Of a DNA stretch of 64,000 nt, positions 8,612 through 19,028 are shown one piece after another (the stretch's first letter is position 1; the number at the start of each line of letters is the position of its first letter). The notes under the pieces were generated by a model, which had not been told where the DNA came from, searched no databases, and saw nothing but the letters and a program-made list of their open reading frames with translations. The DNA is from Komagataeibacter diospyri (GTDB lineage: Bacteria > Pseudomonadota > Alphaproteobacteria > Acetobacterales > Acetobacteraceae). The DNA is taken from assembly GCF_006538165.1 (NCBI RefSeq), contig NZ_BDLU01000014.1, forward strand, positions 1-64,000, written 5' to 3'. The translations under genes were made by a program, and so were the position numbers.

Positions 8612-8800
8612 ATGAAGTATTCATCAAATGGAAATCCGCGGGATGGACGTGCCCCTGTTGATCCCACTCACGCCCCGCCCTTCACAACGCCCGAGCAGAA
8701 ACGGCATGGTTTTATTGTCGGTTGCATGGTCGTATTCTTCGTCACGCTGATCGCAATGGTATGCTGGTTCTTTCCGCAGATTCCGCCGCCCAAATTCTGA
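8612..8800 (+). CDS. Small single-span membrane protein
   Basis: The 62-codon frame encodes a hydrophilic, proline-containing N-terminus (to about residue 34), one hydrophobic helix (GFIVGCMVVFFVTLIAMVCW) and a short PPPKF tail. AAAGGA lies 8 bases before ATG 8612, and an upstream ATG at 8603 overlaps that site. A terminator-like hairpin follows at 8834. I do not recognise the family. The good translation signals, codon bias and hairpin support a real gene. It would sit in the inner membrane with its N-terminus probably cytoplasmic. Confidence 0.6.
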   Translation: MKYSSNGNPRDGRAPVDPTHAPPFTTPEQKRHGFIVGCMVVFFVTLIAMVCWFFPQIPPPKF

Positions 8801-8833
8801 CATGCCGCCATGAACACGGAAACACGCATGACC

Positions 8834-8867
8834 CGAATGCCGGTCCACAAGGATCGGCATTCGTTTA
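8834..8867 (+). terminator. Rho-independent terminator after the small membrane protein gene
   Basis: A perfect 9-base stem (CGAATGCCG and CGGCATTCG) encloses a 12-base loop and is followed by TTTAATA. It lies 34 bases after the stop at 8800. Confidence 0.7.
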
Positions 8868-8885
8868 ATAAATCCCATGAACTAT

Positions 8886-8972
8886 AAAGAAGCTCCTTGG
8901 GAAGGTTTTTTCAAAAGCTGCAGAAAACGCCGCCTTTCAAAAAAACGCGGCATCCGGAACTTTTATTTTTCA
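8886..8972. repeat. Dispersed intergenic hairpin repeat, copy 3
   Basis: Elements in order are AAGGTTTTTTCAAAAGCTGC, ACGCCGCCTTT, AAACGCGGCATCCGGAAC and TTTTATTTTTC, the same order as the fuller copy at 45602. It lies between the convergent small membrane-protein and aldo/keto reductase genes and may serve as a terminator for the latter. Confidence 0.75.
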
Positions 8973-8983
8973 ACAGGCATGCC

Positions 8984-10009
8984 CTACAGCGTGCTGACCG
9001 CACGCCACAGGTCGATTTTACCATCACGTGCATACTGGTCGATCAGGGCAAGTTCTTCCGTGCTGAAGGACAGGTTGCCCAGCGCATCCAGAGAATTGTC
9101 CAGTTGCGCTACATTGCGTGCCCCGATCAGGGCGGAAGTCACGCGCGGGTCACGCAGCACCCACGCAATGGACATCTGTGCCAGGCTCTGACCGCGTTTT
9201 GCGGCGATATCGTTCAGCGCGCGGACATGGTTCAGGTTTTCCTCGCTCAGCATATCGGGATTGAAGGAAGAACCCGCCATGGCACGCGACCCTTCCGGTA
9301 CGCCATTGAGGTATTTGTTCGTCAGCAGTCCCTGTGCCAGCGGAGAAAATGCAATACAGCCCACGCCCAGTTCCGCCAGCGTGTCCAGCAGGGATACCTC
9401 GACCCAGCGGTTCAGCAGGGAATAGGACGGCTGGTGGATCAGCAGCGGCACGCCCTCTGCACGCAGCAGTCCGGCGGCTTCGCGGGTGCGTTCGGGGCTG
9501 TAGGATGAAATGCCGACATACAGCGCCTTGCCCTGACGGACCAGTTGCACAAGCGCCCCGACCGTTTCTTCCAGCGGGACATCGGGGGTGGGACGGTGTG
9601 AATAGAAAATATCCACGTAATCCAGCCCCATCCGTTTCAGGCTCTGTTCGGCGGAGGCAAGGATATACTTACGCGACCCGCCAGCCCCGTAAGGGCCGGG
9701 CCACATATCCCACCCGGCCTTGGATGAAATGAGCAGTTCATCACGATACGCGGCAAGGTCATGTTTCAGGATCCTGCCGAAATTTTCCTCGGCCGATCCG
9801 TAGGGCGGGCCATAATTGTTCGCCAGGTCAAAATGCGTGACCCCGCGGTCAAACGCCCGGCGAATGACCGCGCGCCCGGTTTCGAACACATCTTCCCCAC
9901 CAAAATTATGCCATAGCCCGAGTGATATGGGGGGCAGGTCAATACCCGAATGGCCGCAGCGGCGAAATGGGGCATGTGCATATCGCTGTATATCAGGAAC
10001 CCATGTCAC
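8984..10009 (-). CDS. Aldo/keto reductase, L-glyceraldehyde 3-phosphate reductase (YghZ/GprA) type
   Basis: The protein has 341 residues, close to the 346 of E. coli YghZ. It is a TIM-barrel NADPH oxidoreductase. FDLANNYGPPYGSAEENFG carries the Asp and Tyr of the AKR catalytic tetrad, SSKAGWDMWPGPYGAGGSRK is the YghZ subgroup block with the Lys, and YSHRP carries the His. In E. coli this enzyme reduces L-glyceraldehyde 3-phosphate and methylglyoxal. GTG 10009 is chosen as start because GAAGGA precedes it by about 9 bases and no in-frame ATG fits. Repeat copy 3 lies downstream. It is divergent from the glycogen cluster. Confidence 0.85.
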   Translation of the reverse strand: MTWVPDIQRYAHAPFRRCGHSGIDLPPISLGLWHNFGGEDVFETGRAVIRRAFDRGVTHFDLANNYGPPYGSAEENFGRILKHDLAAYRDELLISSKAGWDMWPGPYGAGGSRKYILASAEQSLKRMGLDYVDIFYSHRPTPDVPLEETVGALVQLVRQGKALYVGISSYSPERTREAAGLLRAEGVPLLIHQPSYSLLNRWVEVSLLDTLAELGVGCIAFSPLAQGLLTNKYLNGVPEGSRAMAGSSFNPDMLSEENLNHVRALNDIAAKRGQSLAQMSIAWVLRDPRVTSALIGARNVAQLDNSLDALGNLSFSTEELALIDQYARDGKIDLWRAVSTL

Positions 10010-10274
10010 GGTATTTCTTCCTTCTGTCCGGTGGGGTAGGGGATGGAGCCTGTCGCGCCCGGTGTATTCCGCATGTGCGGGTACGGGCGAAGCACAGCAG
10101 GATGATTGATCCCGCCTCGCCGCCTTTTGTCCATAAGGCGCGCATGTGCATTGAACCGTCAATGCCGCGTGGCAGGCTTCGTGCAACTGCCCCGTTCAGG
10201 GTGCGTTGCCTGCAGGCCATGTAATGACGGGCGTCTGCCATACATGTTCCCGATCCCAGCAGGAATGTAGCGCC

Positions 10275-12782
10275 ATGAGCGATATGACGCCACCATGCAG
10301 CACCGGTGATGAACAGGCCGTGATCGATCTGGCGCTGGACCTGCACTGGACATGGAATCATGCCACGGACCGGCTGTGGCGCCAGCTTGCACCCGATATA
10401 TGGGACCATACGCATAATGCGTGGACCGTGTTGCTCAACACGCCGCGCAGCCACCTGCGCCGCCTGCTGGCAACGCCGGATTTTCGTGACATGCTGGCGC
10501 AACTGGTTCAGGCTCATGCCGGGAGCCAGAAAAAACCGGCATGGTTTACGCAGGTCTGCACCCGTACCCCGTCACCTACCATTGCCTATTTCAGCATGGA
10601 ATACATGCTGGATGAGGCCCTGCCCATCTATTCCGGCGGCCTGGGCAATGTGGCAGGGGACCAGCTGAAGGCCGCCAGCGACCTTGGCGTGCCGGTCGTG
10701 GCCGTGGGGCTGCTTTATGCGCAGGGATATTTTCGGCAGGGTTTTTCCGCCACCGGGCAGCAGGAAGCCCTGTATCCCATCAATGATCCCGCCCAGCTGC
10801 CGCTTTCCCCGGTATGCGATGGCAATGGCGACCGGCTGCGCGTGCCGTTCCGGATTGCAACGGGGCAGGTCTGGCTACGCGCATGGCGCGCACGGGTGGG
10901 GCGGACGGCACTTTACCTTCTGGATACCAATGATCCCGATAATCCCCCTGATATCCGCTGTATTACAACGCAGCTTTATGGTGGGGACGATACCCTGCGC
11001 CTGCGTCAGGAACTGGTGCTGGGCATCGGGGGATGGCGCCTGCTGCGTGTGCTGGGGCTGCGGCCTGATGTCTGTCACCTAAACGAAGGCCATGCCGCCT
11101 TTGCAGCCCTTGAACGTGCATGTGGCCTGATGGAAGACCTTGGCATTCCGTTTGCCCATGCCCTGACCATTGCGCGCGCGGGCACGGTCTTTACCACCCA
11201 TACCGCAGTGCCTGCGGGATTTGACCGCTTCGCCCCGGAACTGGTCCGGCGGCATCTGGACTTTTACGCCCGGCATGACCTGCGTACCGACATTGCCGAG
11301 ATTCTTGTGCTGGGGCAGGGCGATGGCGCATCCCCTGATACCGCCTTCAACATGGCCTGGCTGGCGTTGCGTGTCAGTTGCGCGGTCAATGCCGTCAGCC
11401 GCCTGCATGAACAGGTCAGCCGCAGCCTGTTCAACCCGCTGTTCCCCCGCTGGCCACAGGTTCAGGTGCCGGTATCCCATGTCACCAACGGGGTGCATGT
11501 ACCCACGTGGGACAGCGCCGCCGCCGATGCATTGTGGACCAGTGCCGCGGGCAAGGACCGCTGGCTTGGCACTCTGGATGAGGTGGAGCATGGCATCCGC
11601 GCCATCCCCGCCCATGATCTGTGGCATACCCGCACGCAGGCCCGTGCGGCGCTGGTCGGGTTCATCACAGGACAGCACAGCGCGCGTTCATGCTTCACGG
11701 GTGGGCAGCATGATTGCGGCATGCCGCCGCCGGGGTTCGATCCGGATGTCCTGACCATCGGTTTCGCACGCCGCTTTGCTGCCTACAAACGCCCTGACCT
11801 GCTGCTGCATGATCCCGACAGGCTGGCCCGCATCCTGACCGGTGCGGACCACCCCGTGCAACTGGTGGTCGCGGGCAAGGCGCATCCGCAGGACATGGCA
11901 GGGCAGGCCTTGATTACGCGGTGGATGGATTTCATCCGGCGGCCCGACCTGCGTGGCCATGTAACGTTCCTGGTTGATTATGACATGTCCATCGCCCGGC
12001 GGCTGGTGGAAGGGGTGGACCTGTGGGTCAATACGCCCCTGCGCCCGTGGGAAGCATGCGGTACCAGTGGTATGAAGGTACTGGTCAATGGTGGCCTGAA
12101 CGTGTCCGAACCCGATGGATGGTGGGCCGAAGCGGGCGCGCCGGATGTCGGCTGGGTCATCGGGGATGGCATGGATCATGGCGAAGGCCCCCAGCGTGAC
12201 GCGCATGATGCGGATTGCCTGTACACCCTGCTGGAAAACGAAATTGTCCCCCTGTTCTATCAGCGAGACGGGGCCGGAATTGCGCAGGGATGGGTTGCGG
12301 TCATGCGTGAAAGCATGGCCCGGCTGACCCCGCGTTTTTCGGCTAACCGGGCAGTGCGCGACTATACGCAGCGGTTCTACCTGCCGGCCGCTGCCGCCTA
12401 CCGCGCGCGTCTGGCCGATGGTGGGGCGAAAGCGGCGGCCATCGGGCGCTGGCAGCAGGCACTGGCGGCACGGTGGCATGAAATACGCTTTGGCGCGCTG
12501 CAGGCTGCACGCGTGGCGGACCGCTGGCGTATCAGTGTCGGGGTACATCTGGGATCGATTACGCCGGACATGGTGCAGGTGCAGCTTTACGCCGATGGGA
12601 CCGCCGGGACGCCGGTCATCGTTCTGATGACACTGGTGGCGGGCGTGGCGGACGGGCAACTGACCTACAGCGCGGAAGTGGATGCCGCGCGTGCCGCCAC
12701 GGATTATACGCCACGGGTCGTGGGCTTTCACCCCGATGCGTCCATTCCGCTGGAAGCCGCGTTCATCACATGGCAGAAATAG
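10275..12782 (+). CDS. glgP: Alpha-glucan (glycogen/maltodextrin) phosphorylase
   Basis: This 835-residue GT35 enzyme cleaves alpha-1,4-glucans with phosphate, giving glucose 1-phosphate. It belongs to the TIGR02094-like branch with an extra N-terminal region (residues 1-100 include LALDLHWTWNH) before IAYFSMEYMLDEALPIYSGG. The pyridoxal-phosphate lysine is about Lys601 in ACGTSGMKVLVNGGLN, followed by DGWWAEA. ATG 10275 has AGGA about 11 bases upstream. It is the first gene of a seven-gene glycogen and trehalose cluster but is separated from glgA by 228 bases, so it may have its own transcript. The family call is firm. Preference between glycogen and maltodextrin cannot be read from sequence. 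Confidence 0.9.
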   Translation: MSDMTPPCSTGDEQAVIDLALDLHWTWNHATDRLWRQLAPDIWDHTHNAWTVLLNTPRSHLRRLLATPDFRDMLAQLVQAHAGSQKKPAWFTQVCTRTPSPTIAYFSMEYMLDEALPIYSGGLGNVAGDQLKAASDLGVPVVAVGLLYAQGYFRQGFSATGQQEALYPINDPAQLPLSPVCDGNGDRLRVPFRIATGQVWLRAWRARVGRTALYLLDTNDPDNPPDIRCITTQLYGGDDTLRLRQELVLGIGGWRLLRVLGLRPDVCHLNEGHAAFAALERACGLMEDLGIPFAHALTIARAGTVFTTHTAVPAGFDRFAPELVRRHLDFYARHDLRTDIAEILVLGQGDGASPDTAFNMAWLALRVSCAVNAVSRLHEQVSRSLFNPLFPRWPQVQVPVSHVTNGVHVPTWDSAAADALWTSAAGKDRWLGTLDEVEHGIRAIPAHDLWHTRTQARAALVGFITGQHSARSCFTGGQHDCGMPPPGFDPDVLTIGFARRFAAYKRPDLLLHDPDRLARILTGADHPVQLVVAGKAHPQDMAGQALITRWMDFIRRPDLRGHVTFLVDYDMSIARRLVEGVDLWVNTPLRPWEACGTSGMKVLVNGGLNVSEPDGWWAEAGAPDVGWVIGDGMDHGEGPQRDAHDADCLYTLLENEIVPLFYQRDGAGIAQGWVAVMRESMARLTPRFSANRAVRDYTQRFYLPAAAAYRARLADGGAKAAAIGRWQQALAARWHEIRFGALQAARVADRWRISVGVHLGSITPDMVQVQLYADGTAGTPVIVLMTLVAGVADGQLTYSAEVDAARAATDYTPRVVGFHPDASIPLEAAFITWQK

Positions 12783-13010
12783 GTGCGGTCCCTGCGCGGT
12801 GAAATAATAATGGCCGGACTATATTCAGGAATGCCGTCACATAATTGCCATTTTCATTATACTCCTGAATTCTGAAAAATATTCATAAGTAATGGAACGC
12901 AGATACACGATCACATAACCGTGTTGGTGAGACCATGCAGTCCATGCCCCGTTAACTGTCCTAGAACCAGAAAATATGACCGGTTTTTCCCCCTGCAAGG
13001 AAACAGGCCG

Positions 13011-14633
13011 ATGGTCCGTGCGGTTACCACCTTCTTTTCCCCGATCCGGCTGCTGTCCGTCACGGCAGAGATGTTTCCCTTCGTCAAGACGGGGGGGCTG
13101 GGGGATGTGGCAGGTTCGCTGCCTGCAGCCCTTGCCCCCTATGGTGTCATGGTCACGACGCTGCTGCCGGGGTATCCTGCGGTCATGGCGGCAGCGCGCG
13201 AACGGCGGGTGGCGGCCCATATGGACAGCCTGCTGGGACATGCGGTCACGTTATGGTCCGCAACCGTCGCGGGGTTGGACCTGCTGATCCTGGACGCACC
13301 CGACCTGTTTGACCGTCCAGGCAACCCCTATATGTGCCCCGATGGGCAGGACTGGTCTGATAACGGCATCCGTTTTGCGGTCCTGTCGCGCATGGCCGCT
13401 AATATCGCGCAGGGCCACATCGACCAGTACCGTCCCGATATCGTGCAGGCGCATGACTGGCAGGCCGGGCTTGTGGCGGCGTACCTGCATCATGACAGCA
13501 TCGCGATGGGAACGTCCCGCACGCCAGTGGTCCAGACCATCCACAACCTTGCGTTTCAGGGGCGTTTTCCTGCGACCTGCCTGACGCAGTTCGGCCTGCC
13601 ACCCGAAGCGTTCTCGGTCGAAGGGTGCGAATGTTATGGCGCGATCAGCTTCCTCAAGGCCGGGCTGTATTATTCCGACCGGATCACCACCGTTTCCCCC
13701 AGCTATGCGCAGGAAATCCAGACGCCTGAGGGTGGTATGGGACTGGACGGCCTGCTGCGTCATCGCGGCGACAGGCTGGAAGGCATCCTGAACGGCATCA
13801 ACACCGACATCTGGAACCCTGCCAGCGATCCGGCGGTACATTTTCCCTACGTGGTGGGGGACATGATCGGGCGCGTGCCCAACAAGCGTGACCTGCAGGC
13901 GCAGTTCGGCCTATGGGCTGACCCGAATGCCTTTGTGGTCGGCATTGTCAGCCGCCTGACTGCGCAGAAGGGCATCGATCTGCTGGCTGATGTCACGGAC
14001 CGCCTGCTGGCGGGCAATACCCAGATCATTGTAGTGGGGGAAGGGGACCGGGATATAGAACGCGATCTTGTCACCCTGAACCGGCGGTTCCCCGGACGGT
14101 TCGCATGCCATATCGGGTATAGTGAGGTACTGGGCCACCGCGTGCCCGCGGCCGTGGACGCGCTGCTTATCCCTTCGCGCTTTGAACCCTGCGGGCTGAC
14201 CCAGCTTGGGGCGCTACGTTACGGGGCCGTACCGATTGCATCGCGGGTGGGGGGACTTGCGGATACCATCGTAGATGCCAACCCGGCGGCACTGGCGCGA
14301 GGTGGGGCAACGGGGTTCCTGTTTGCACCTGTGGATGGGGAAACACTTGTCGCCGGCGTTAACCGCGCGCGTGCCCTTTACCGTCGTAACCGGGCGGCAT
14401 GGCGCCAGCTTCAGCACAATGGCGCAGGGTATGACGTGTCATGGAATGACAAGGCCGCGCATTACGTCATGCTGTTTGCCGAAGTGCTGGGCATGGACCT
14501 GTCCGCACCTGCGCGCTCCAATGTGATCTGCCTGCCTGGTGGGGCGGATATGGGCATGAGCCTGCGTGAAGGCCGCAGGCGTACCATTGCCCGGCGACCG
14601 CCCCGCCTGTCCCGTCCACTGGCCGCGCCATGA
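13011..14633 (+). CDS. glgA: Glycogen synthase (ADP-glucose type)
   Basis: This 540-residue GT5 enzyme adds glucose from ADP-glucose to glycogen chains. The N-terminal VKTGGLGDVAGSLP (Lys26) is the nucleotide-sugar-binding loop. The VQAHDWQAGL and TIHNLAFQG blocks follow, and the C-terminal SRFEPCGLTQLGALRYG holds the catalytic Glu (about 392). ATG 13011 has AAGGA 9 bases upstream; the frame stays open to an upstream ATG at 12921, but that extension has no family match. The C-terminal tail (about 520-540, Arg-rich) is longer than in many GlgA proteins. glgB starts 64 bases on. glgC, which would supply ADP-glucose, is not present here. Confidence 0.95.
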   Translation: MVRAVTTFFSPIRLLSVTAEMFPFVKTGGLGDVAGSLPAALAPYGVMVTTLLPGYPAVMAAARERRVAAHMDSLLGHAVTLWSATVAGLDLLILDAPDLFDRPGNPYMCPDGQDWSDNGIRFAVLSRMAANIAQGHIDQYRPDIVQAHDWQAGLVAAYLHHDSIAMGTSRTPVVQTIHNLAFQGRFPATCLTQFGLPPEAFSVEGCECYGAISFLKAGLYYSDRITTVSPSYAQEIQTPEGGMGLDGLLRHRGDRLEGILNGINTDIWNPASDPAVHFPYVVGDMIGRVPNKRDLQAQFGLWADPNAFVVGIVSRLTAQKGIDLLADVTDRLLAGNTQIIVVGEGDRDIERDLVTLNRRFPGRFACHIGYSEVLGHRVPAAVDALLIPSRFEPCGLTQLGALRYGAVPIASRVGGLADTIVDANPAALARGGATGFLFAPVDGETLVAGVNRARALYRRNRAAWRQLQHNGAGYDVSWNDKAAHYVMLFAEVLGMDLSAPARSNVICLPGGADMGMSLREGRRRTIARRPPRLSRPLAAP

Positions 14634-14697
14634 CCGGGGCGCGGCCACAGCTGTTCGACGGCGTCATTACATAAATACAATAATATAAGGCCAAGGC

Positions 14698-16917
14698 ATG
14701 AGGATCAGGCACGATGCAGCCCACTATTCCCTTCCCAAAGGCGTTGATGACCTGGTGCATGGACGCAGCCCCGACCCGTTTTCCATCCTTGGCCGACATA
14801 ATATGGGCAAGGTCGATGTCATCCGCGTTTTATATCATGACGCGGCCCGTGTGCGCCTGGTGGTCGAACGTCCCCGTGCGGGGGTCATGGAACGACCCAT
14901 GCGGCGCATGGGGGAAACCGGGCTGCATATCGGCACGATCCCCGCGGGTGCGCGCTATCACCTGAAAATCCAGTGGGCCGACGCGGTGGAGGAAACGGAC
15001 GATCCCTACGCCTTCGGCCTGCTGGTGGATGAGGCGGACCTGCACCTGTTTTCCGAAGGGCGGCATCCACATCTTGACCGTGTCATGGGTGCGCAGCCCA
15101 TGGTGGTGGGCGGGACGGCGGGTGTGCGCTTTGCCGTATGGGCGCCCAATGCGCGGCGGGTTTCGGTCATCGGGGATTTCAATTTCTGGGACGGCAGGCG
15201 TCACCCCATGCGCCTGCGCCACGGGGCGGGAGTATGGGAACTGTTCATTCCCGGCCTTGGTCCGGGTGAGCGGTACAAGTTCGAGATCATGACGCGCGAA
15301 GGCCATATCCTGCCACAGAAGGCCGACCCCTTCGCCCGCTTTGCCGAACGCCCCCCCGCCACCGCGTCCGTCATTGCTTCCCCCGCGCCCTTTGCATGGC
15401 GGGACCACGACTGGATGGAACAGCGCACGGCACGGCAGGCGGAGGATGCGCCCATCACCATATACGAACTGCATGTTCCCTCATGGCGCAGGCCGCAGGG
15501 TGATCCAGACCGCATCATGACATGGCGTGAACTGGCGGCGGAACTGATCCCTTATGTGATGGAGGCGGGTTTTACGCATGTGGAACTCATGCCCGTGATG
15601 GAATACCCGTTTGGCGGATCGTGGGGGTACCAGCCACTGGGCCTGTTTGCACCGTCCGCACGCCACGGGACGCCAGCGGATTTCGCGGCTTTTGTTGATG
15701 CCTGCCACAGCGCGGGCATTGGCGTGATACTGGACTGGGTGCCGGCCCATTTTCCAAATGACGTCCATGGTCTGGTCAATTTTGATGGCTGCGCACTGTA
15801 TGAACACCAGGACCCGCGCGAAGGGGTGCACCGGGACTGGAACACCCATATCTACAATCTTGGCCGGCATGAGGTACGCGGCTTCCTGATCGCCAGTGCG
15901 CTGATGTGGCTGGAACGCTTCCATATCGACGGGCTGCGGGTCGATGCGGTGGCGTCCATGCTGTACCGTGATTACAGCCGCAGGGATGGGGAATGGATAC
16001 CCAACATACATGGCGGCCGCGAAAACCTGGAGGCCGTGGCCTTCCTGCGGCAGCTGAACCAGGCCGTGCGCGACACCATTCCCGACGCCATTACGGTGGC
16101 GGAGGAATCAACCGCGTGGCCCGGCGTTACCCGGCCGGTGGAACACGGCGGGCTGGGGTTTTCATACAAATGGAACATGGGCTGGATGCATGACAGCCTG
16201 CGGTTCTTCGCCCGTGATCCGTTATGGCGGGGTTATCACCTGCCGGAAATCCTGTTCGGGCTGGATTATGCCTTCAGCGAGCGGTTCATCCTGTGCCTGT
16301 CGCATGACGAGGTCACGCACGGCAAGGGATCACTGCTGTCGCGCATGCCCGGAGACAACTGGCAGCGCCACGCCAACATGCGGCTGTTCCTTGCCTTCAT
16401 GTGGGCGCATCCGGGCAAGAAGCTGGTTTTCATGGGTATGGAATTCGCGCAGGAAGGCGAGTGGTCGCATGATGGCCAGCCGGAATGGCATATCCTGACT
16501 GATCCGTTCAAGTCCGGCACGCTGCGGATCGTGACCGACCTCAACCACATGTACCGCACGTTGCCTGCACTCCATGCGCGGGACTGCGACCCCACGGGAT
16601 TCGCGTGGGTCATCGGTGATGATACGGCCAATACGGTCCTTGCATGGCTTCGTTTTGCCCCCGGCCATGTGCCGGTCCTTGTCGTGCTCAACATGACGCC
16701 GGTCGTGCGCCATGACTATCGTGTGGGCGTGCCGGTGGGCGGGGCATGGCGCGAATGCCTCAATTCCGACGCTACCGAATATGGTGGCAGCGGGGTGGGC
16801 AACGGGGGATACGCCATGGCGACGGATCACGCGGCCCACGGCCACCCGTGTTCGTGCGTTCTGACACTGCCGCCGCTGGCCGCCCTTTACCTTCATCCGG
16901 CGGGGGATGGATCATGA
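14698..16917 (+). CDS. glgB: 1,4-alpha-glucan branching enzyme
   Basis: The 739-residue GH13 enzyme transfers alpha-1,4 chains to make alpha-1,6 branches. It has the full architecture: an N1 domain ([10 protein letters not shown]), a CBM48 domain with [18 protein letters not shown] near 143-160, then the barrel. The nucleophile is Asp416 ([11 protein letters not shown]), the acid/base Glu469 (TVAEEST) and the third acid Asp537 (LSHDEVTHG). Spacings of 53 and 68 equal those of E. coli GlgB as I recall it. ATG 14698 follows AAGGCCAAGGC. Its stop overlaps the glgX start (ATGA), which suggests coupled translation. Confidence 0.95.
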   Translation: MRIRHDAAHYSLPKGVDDLVHGRSPDPFSILGRHNMGKVDVIRVLYHDAARVRLVVERPRAGVMERPMRRMGETGLHIGTIPAGARYHLKIQWADAVEETDDPYAFGLLVDEADLHLFSEGRHPHLDRVMGAQPMVVGGTAGVRFAVWAPNARRVSVIGDFNFWDGRRHPMRLRHGAGVWELFIPGLGPGERYKFEIMTREGHILPQKADPFARFAERPPATASVIASPAPFAWRDHDWMEQRTARQAEDAPITIYELHVPSWRRPQGDPDRIMTWRELAAELIPYVMEAGFTHVELMPVMEYPFGGSWGYQPLGLFAPSARHGTPADFAAFVDACHSAGIGVILDWVPAHFPNDVHGLVNFDGCALYEHQDPREGVHRDWNTHIYNLGRHEVRGFLIASALMWLERFHIDGLRVDAVASMLYRDYSRRDGEWIPNIHGGRENLEAVAFLRQLNQAVRDTIPDAITVAEESTAWPGVTRPVEHGGLGFSYKWNMGWMHDSLRFFARDPLWRGYHLPEILFGLDYAFSERFILCLSHDEVTHGKGSLLSRMPGDNWQRHANMRLFLAFMWAHPGKKLVFMGMEFAQEGEWSHDGQPEWHILTDPFKSGTLRIVTDLNHMYRTLPALHARDCDPTGFAWVIGDDTANTVLAWLRFAPGHVPVLVVLNMTPVVRHDYRVGVPVGGAWRECLNSDATEYGGSGVGNGGYAMATDHAAHGHPCSCVLTLPPLAALYLHPAGDGS

Positions 16918-19028
16918 CGCGTTTTCCCTCATCGCTCATGCCCGGCACGCCTACGCGCCTTGGCGCGCACTGGGATGGCATGGGTGTCAATTTCGCGGTG
17001 TTTTCCGCCAATGCGCAACGGATCGACCTGTGCCTGTTTGACCCGCGCGACCGGCGCGAGATCGCACGCTTCCAATTGCCTGAATACACCGATGAAGTCT
17101 GGCACGGCTACCTGCCGGATGCGGAACCGGGGCTGCTGTACGGCTTTCGCGCCTTCGGGCCATATGACCCGGTAAACGGGCATCGGTTCAATCCGCACAA
17201 GCTGCTGATCGACCCGTATGCCCGTCGCCTGACCGGCCCGATTTCATGGTCGGACATGCAGTTTGGCTATCGCCTGCATTCACCACGTGCCGACCTGTCG
17301 TTCGACCGGCGCGACAGCGCGCCCTACATGCCGCGCTGCGTGGTGGAAAATGACGCGTATGAATGGGAGGACGACGTCCTGCCCCGCGTGCCATGGGACC
17401 GTACCGTCATCATGGAAGCCCATGTAAAGGGGTTGACCATGCGTCGGGAAATGGACCGCAATCCCCAGCCCGGTACGTTTCAGGCGCTTGGTGCGCCGGA
17501 AATGATCGCGCACCTGCACCGGTTGGGTGTCACCACCATCGAACTGCTGCCCATCCAGTGCTTCGCCCCCGAACGCTATCTGCTGGAACGCGGGCTGACC
17601 AATTACTGGGGATACAATACGCTGGCGTTTTTCGTGCCGTATGCAGGCTACCTTGCCAACGGTTCGCCGCATGAACTGCGCGCCGCAGTCCGCAGGCTGC
17701 ACAAGGCGGGGATCGAGGTTGTGATGGATGTTGTCTACAACCATACCTGCGAAGGCAGCGAACTGGGGCCGACCCTATGTTACCGGGGGCTGGACAACGC
17801 CACCTATTACCGTCTTGTGCCGGGGAATGAACGCCACCTGATAAACGATACCGGGTGCGGCAATACACTCAACCTGTCACACCCGCGCGTATTGCAGATG
17901 GTGCTGGATTCCCTGCGGTACTGGGCGAATGAATTCCATATCGACGGCTTCCGTTTCGACCTTGCCCCGGTGCTGGGGCGCGAGCCGTATGGATTTGACC
18001 CGGGATCGGGGTTTTTCGATGCAATCATACAGGACCCTGTCCTGTCCAAACGCAAGATGATTGCCGAACCATGGGATCCGGGGCCGGGTGGGTACCAGTT
18101 TGGCAATTTCCCGCCCGGCTTTGCCGAATGGAATGATCGTTTCCGCGATACCACGCGCCGGTTCTGGCGGGGGGATGCGATGCAGCAGGGCGAAATGGCG
18201 GCCCGTATCGCAGGGTCGGGCGACCTGCTGGACAAGCGGGGACGCAGGCCGTGGAGTTCGATCAACATCCTGACCACGCATGACGGATTCACGCTGGAAG
18301 ATGTGGTCAGTTATGCAGGCCGGCATAACGAGGCCAACAAGGAAAACGGACAGGATGGCCACGCCGAGAACTACAGCGCCAACTGGGGCGTGGAAGGGCA
18401 AAGCGATGATCCCGCCATCATCAACCTGCGCGGGCGCATACAGCGCGCGATGATGGCGACCCTCATGCTGTCCCACGGCACGCCCATGCTGCTGGCGGGT
18501 GATGAGTTCAACCAGACGCAGGAGGGCAACAACAACGCCTACTGTCAGGATAACGACATAAGCTGGCTGGACTGGAGCCGTGCGGAAACACCGGCGGGGC
18601 AGGTCATGATCGGGTTCGTGGCCCGGCTTGCGGCGCTGCGGCGGGGGCATGCCTCGCTACGGGCCACGCGTTATATGCACGGGCGGCACCATCCACTGCC
18701 CGACCTGCCCGATATCGGCTGGTTCCGCCGGGACGGTTCCCCCATGGGGCAGGAACAGTGGGGCGAGGAAGCTTTTCACCTGCTGGGCGTGCGGCGCGCC
18801 AGTACGGAAGCTGACCGCGTGGACATAACTTACATGCTGCTTAACCCCGGTGGTGATGACATCCGCGCCGTACTGCCGGGACCGGCGGGACGATGGACGC
18901 TGCTGCTGGACACCACCCGGCCCGAACAGCCGGAAACGGCGCTGGATGAAGCAGCGCACGATGTTGTCGTGCCCGCACACGGTCTGGTGCTGCTGTCAGT
19001 CGCGCCGGATGCGGAGGACACGCCATGA
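16914..19028 (+). CDS. glgX: Glycogen debranching enzyme (isoamylase type)
   Basis: This 704-residue GH13 enzyme hydrolyses alpha-1,6 branches of phosphorylase-trimmed glycogen. An N-terminal CBM48 domain ([20 protein letters not shown]) precedes a barrel with nucleophile Asp349 ([12 protein letters not shown]), acid/base Glu385 (MIAEPWDPG) and the later [15 protein letters not shown]. GlgX-specific blocks [19 protein letters not shown] and [19 protein letters not shown] are intact. The start ATG 16914 overlaps the glgB stop by four bases, and the stop overlaps the treZ start by four bases. Releasing unbranched chains would feed TreY, MalQ and GlgP encoded alongside. Confidence 0.95.
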   Translation: MTRFPSSLMPGTPTRLGAHWDGMGVNFAVFSANAQRIDLCLFDPRDRREIARFQLPEYTDEVWHGYLPDAEPGLLYGFRAFGPYDPVNGHRFNPHKLLIDPYARRLTGPISWSDMQFGYRLHSPRADLSFDRRDSAPYMPRCVVENDAYEWEDDVLPRVPWDRTVIMEAHVKGLTMRREMDRNPQPGTFQALGAPEMIAHLHRLGVTTIELLPIQCFAPERYLLERGLTNYWGYNTLAFFVPYAGYLANGSPHELRAAVRRLHKAGIEVVMDVVYNHTCEGSELGPTLCYRGLDNATYYRLVPGNERHLINDTGCGNTLNLSHPRVLQMVLDSLRYWANEFHIDGFRFDLAPVLGREPYGFDPGSGFFDAIIQDPVLSKRKMIAEPWDPGPGGYQFGNFPPGFAEWNDRFRDTTRRFWRGDAMQQGEMAARIAGSGDLLDKRGRRPWSSINILTTHDGFTLEDVVSYAGRHNEANKENGQDGHAENYSANWGVEGQSDDPAIINLRGRIQRAMMATLMLSHGTPMLLAGDEFNQTQEGNNNAYCQDNDISWLDWSRAETPAGQVMIGFVARLAALRRGHASLRATRYMHGRHHPLPDLPDIGWFRRDGSPMGQEQWGEEAFHLLGVRRASTEADRVDITYMLLNPGGDDIRAVLPGPAGRWTLLLDTTRPEQPETALDEAAHDVVVPAHGLVLLSVAPDAEDTP

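Noticed and set aside
11688..12731. Minus-strand open frame of 347 codons inside glgP
   Set aside because: It is a shadow of the high-GC glgP coding strand, with no motif and no ribosome-binding site. Similar shadows at 19109-20167 and 23021-24055 were rejected for the same reason.
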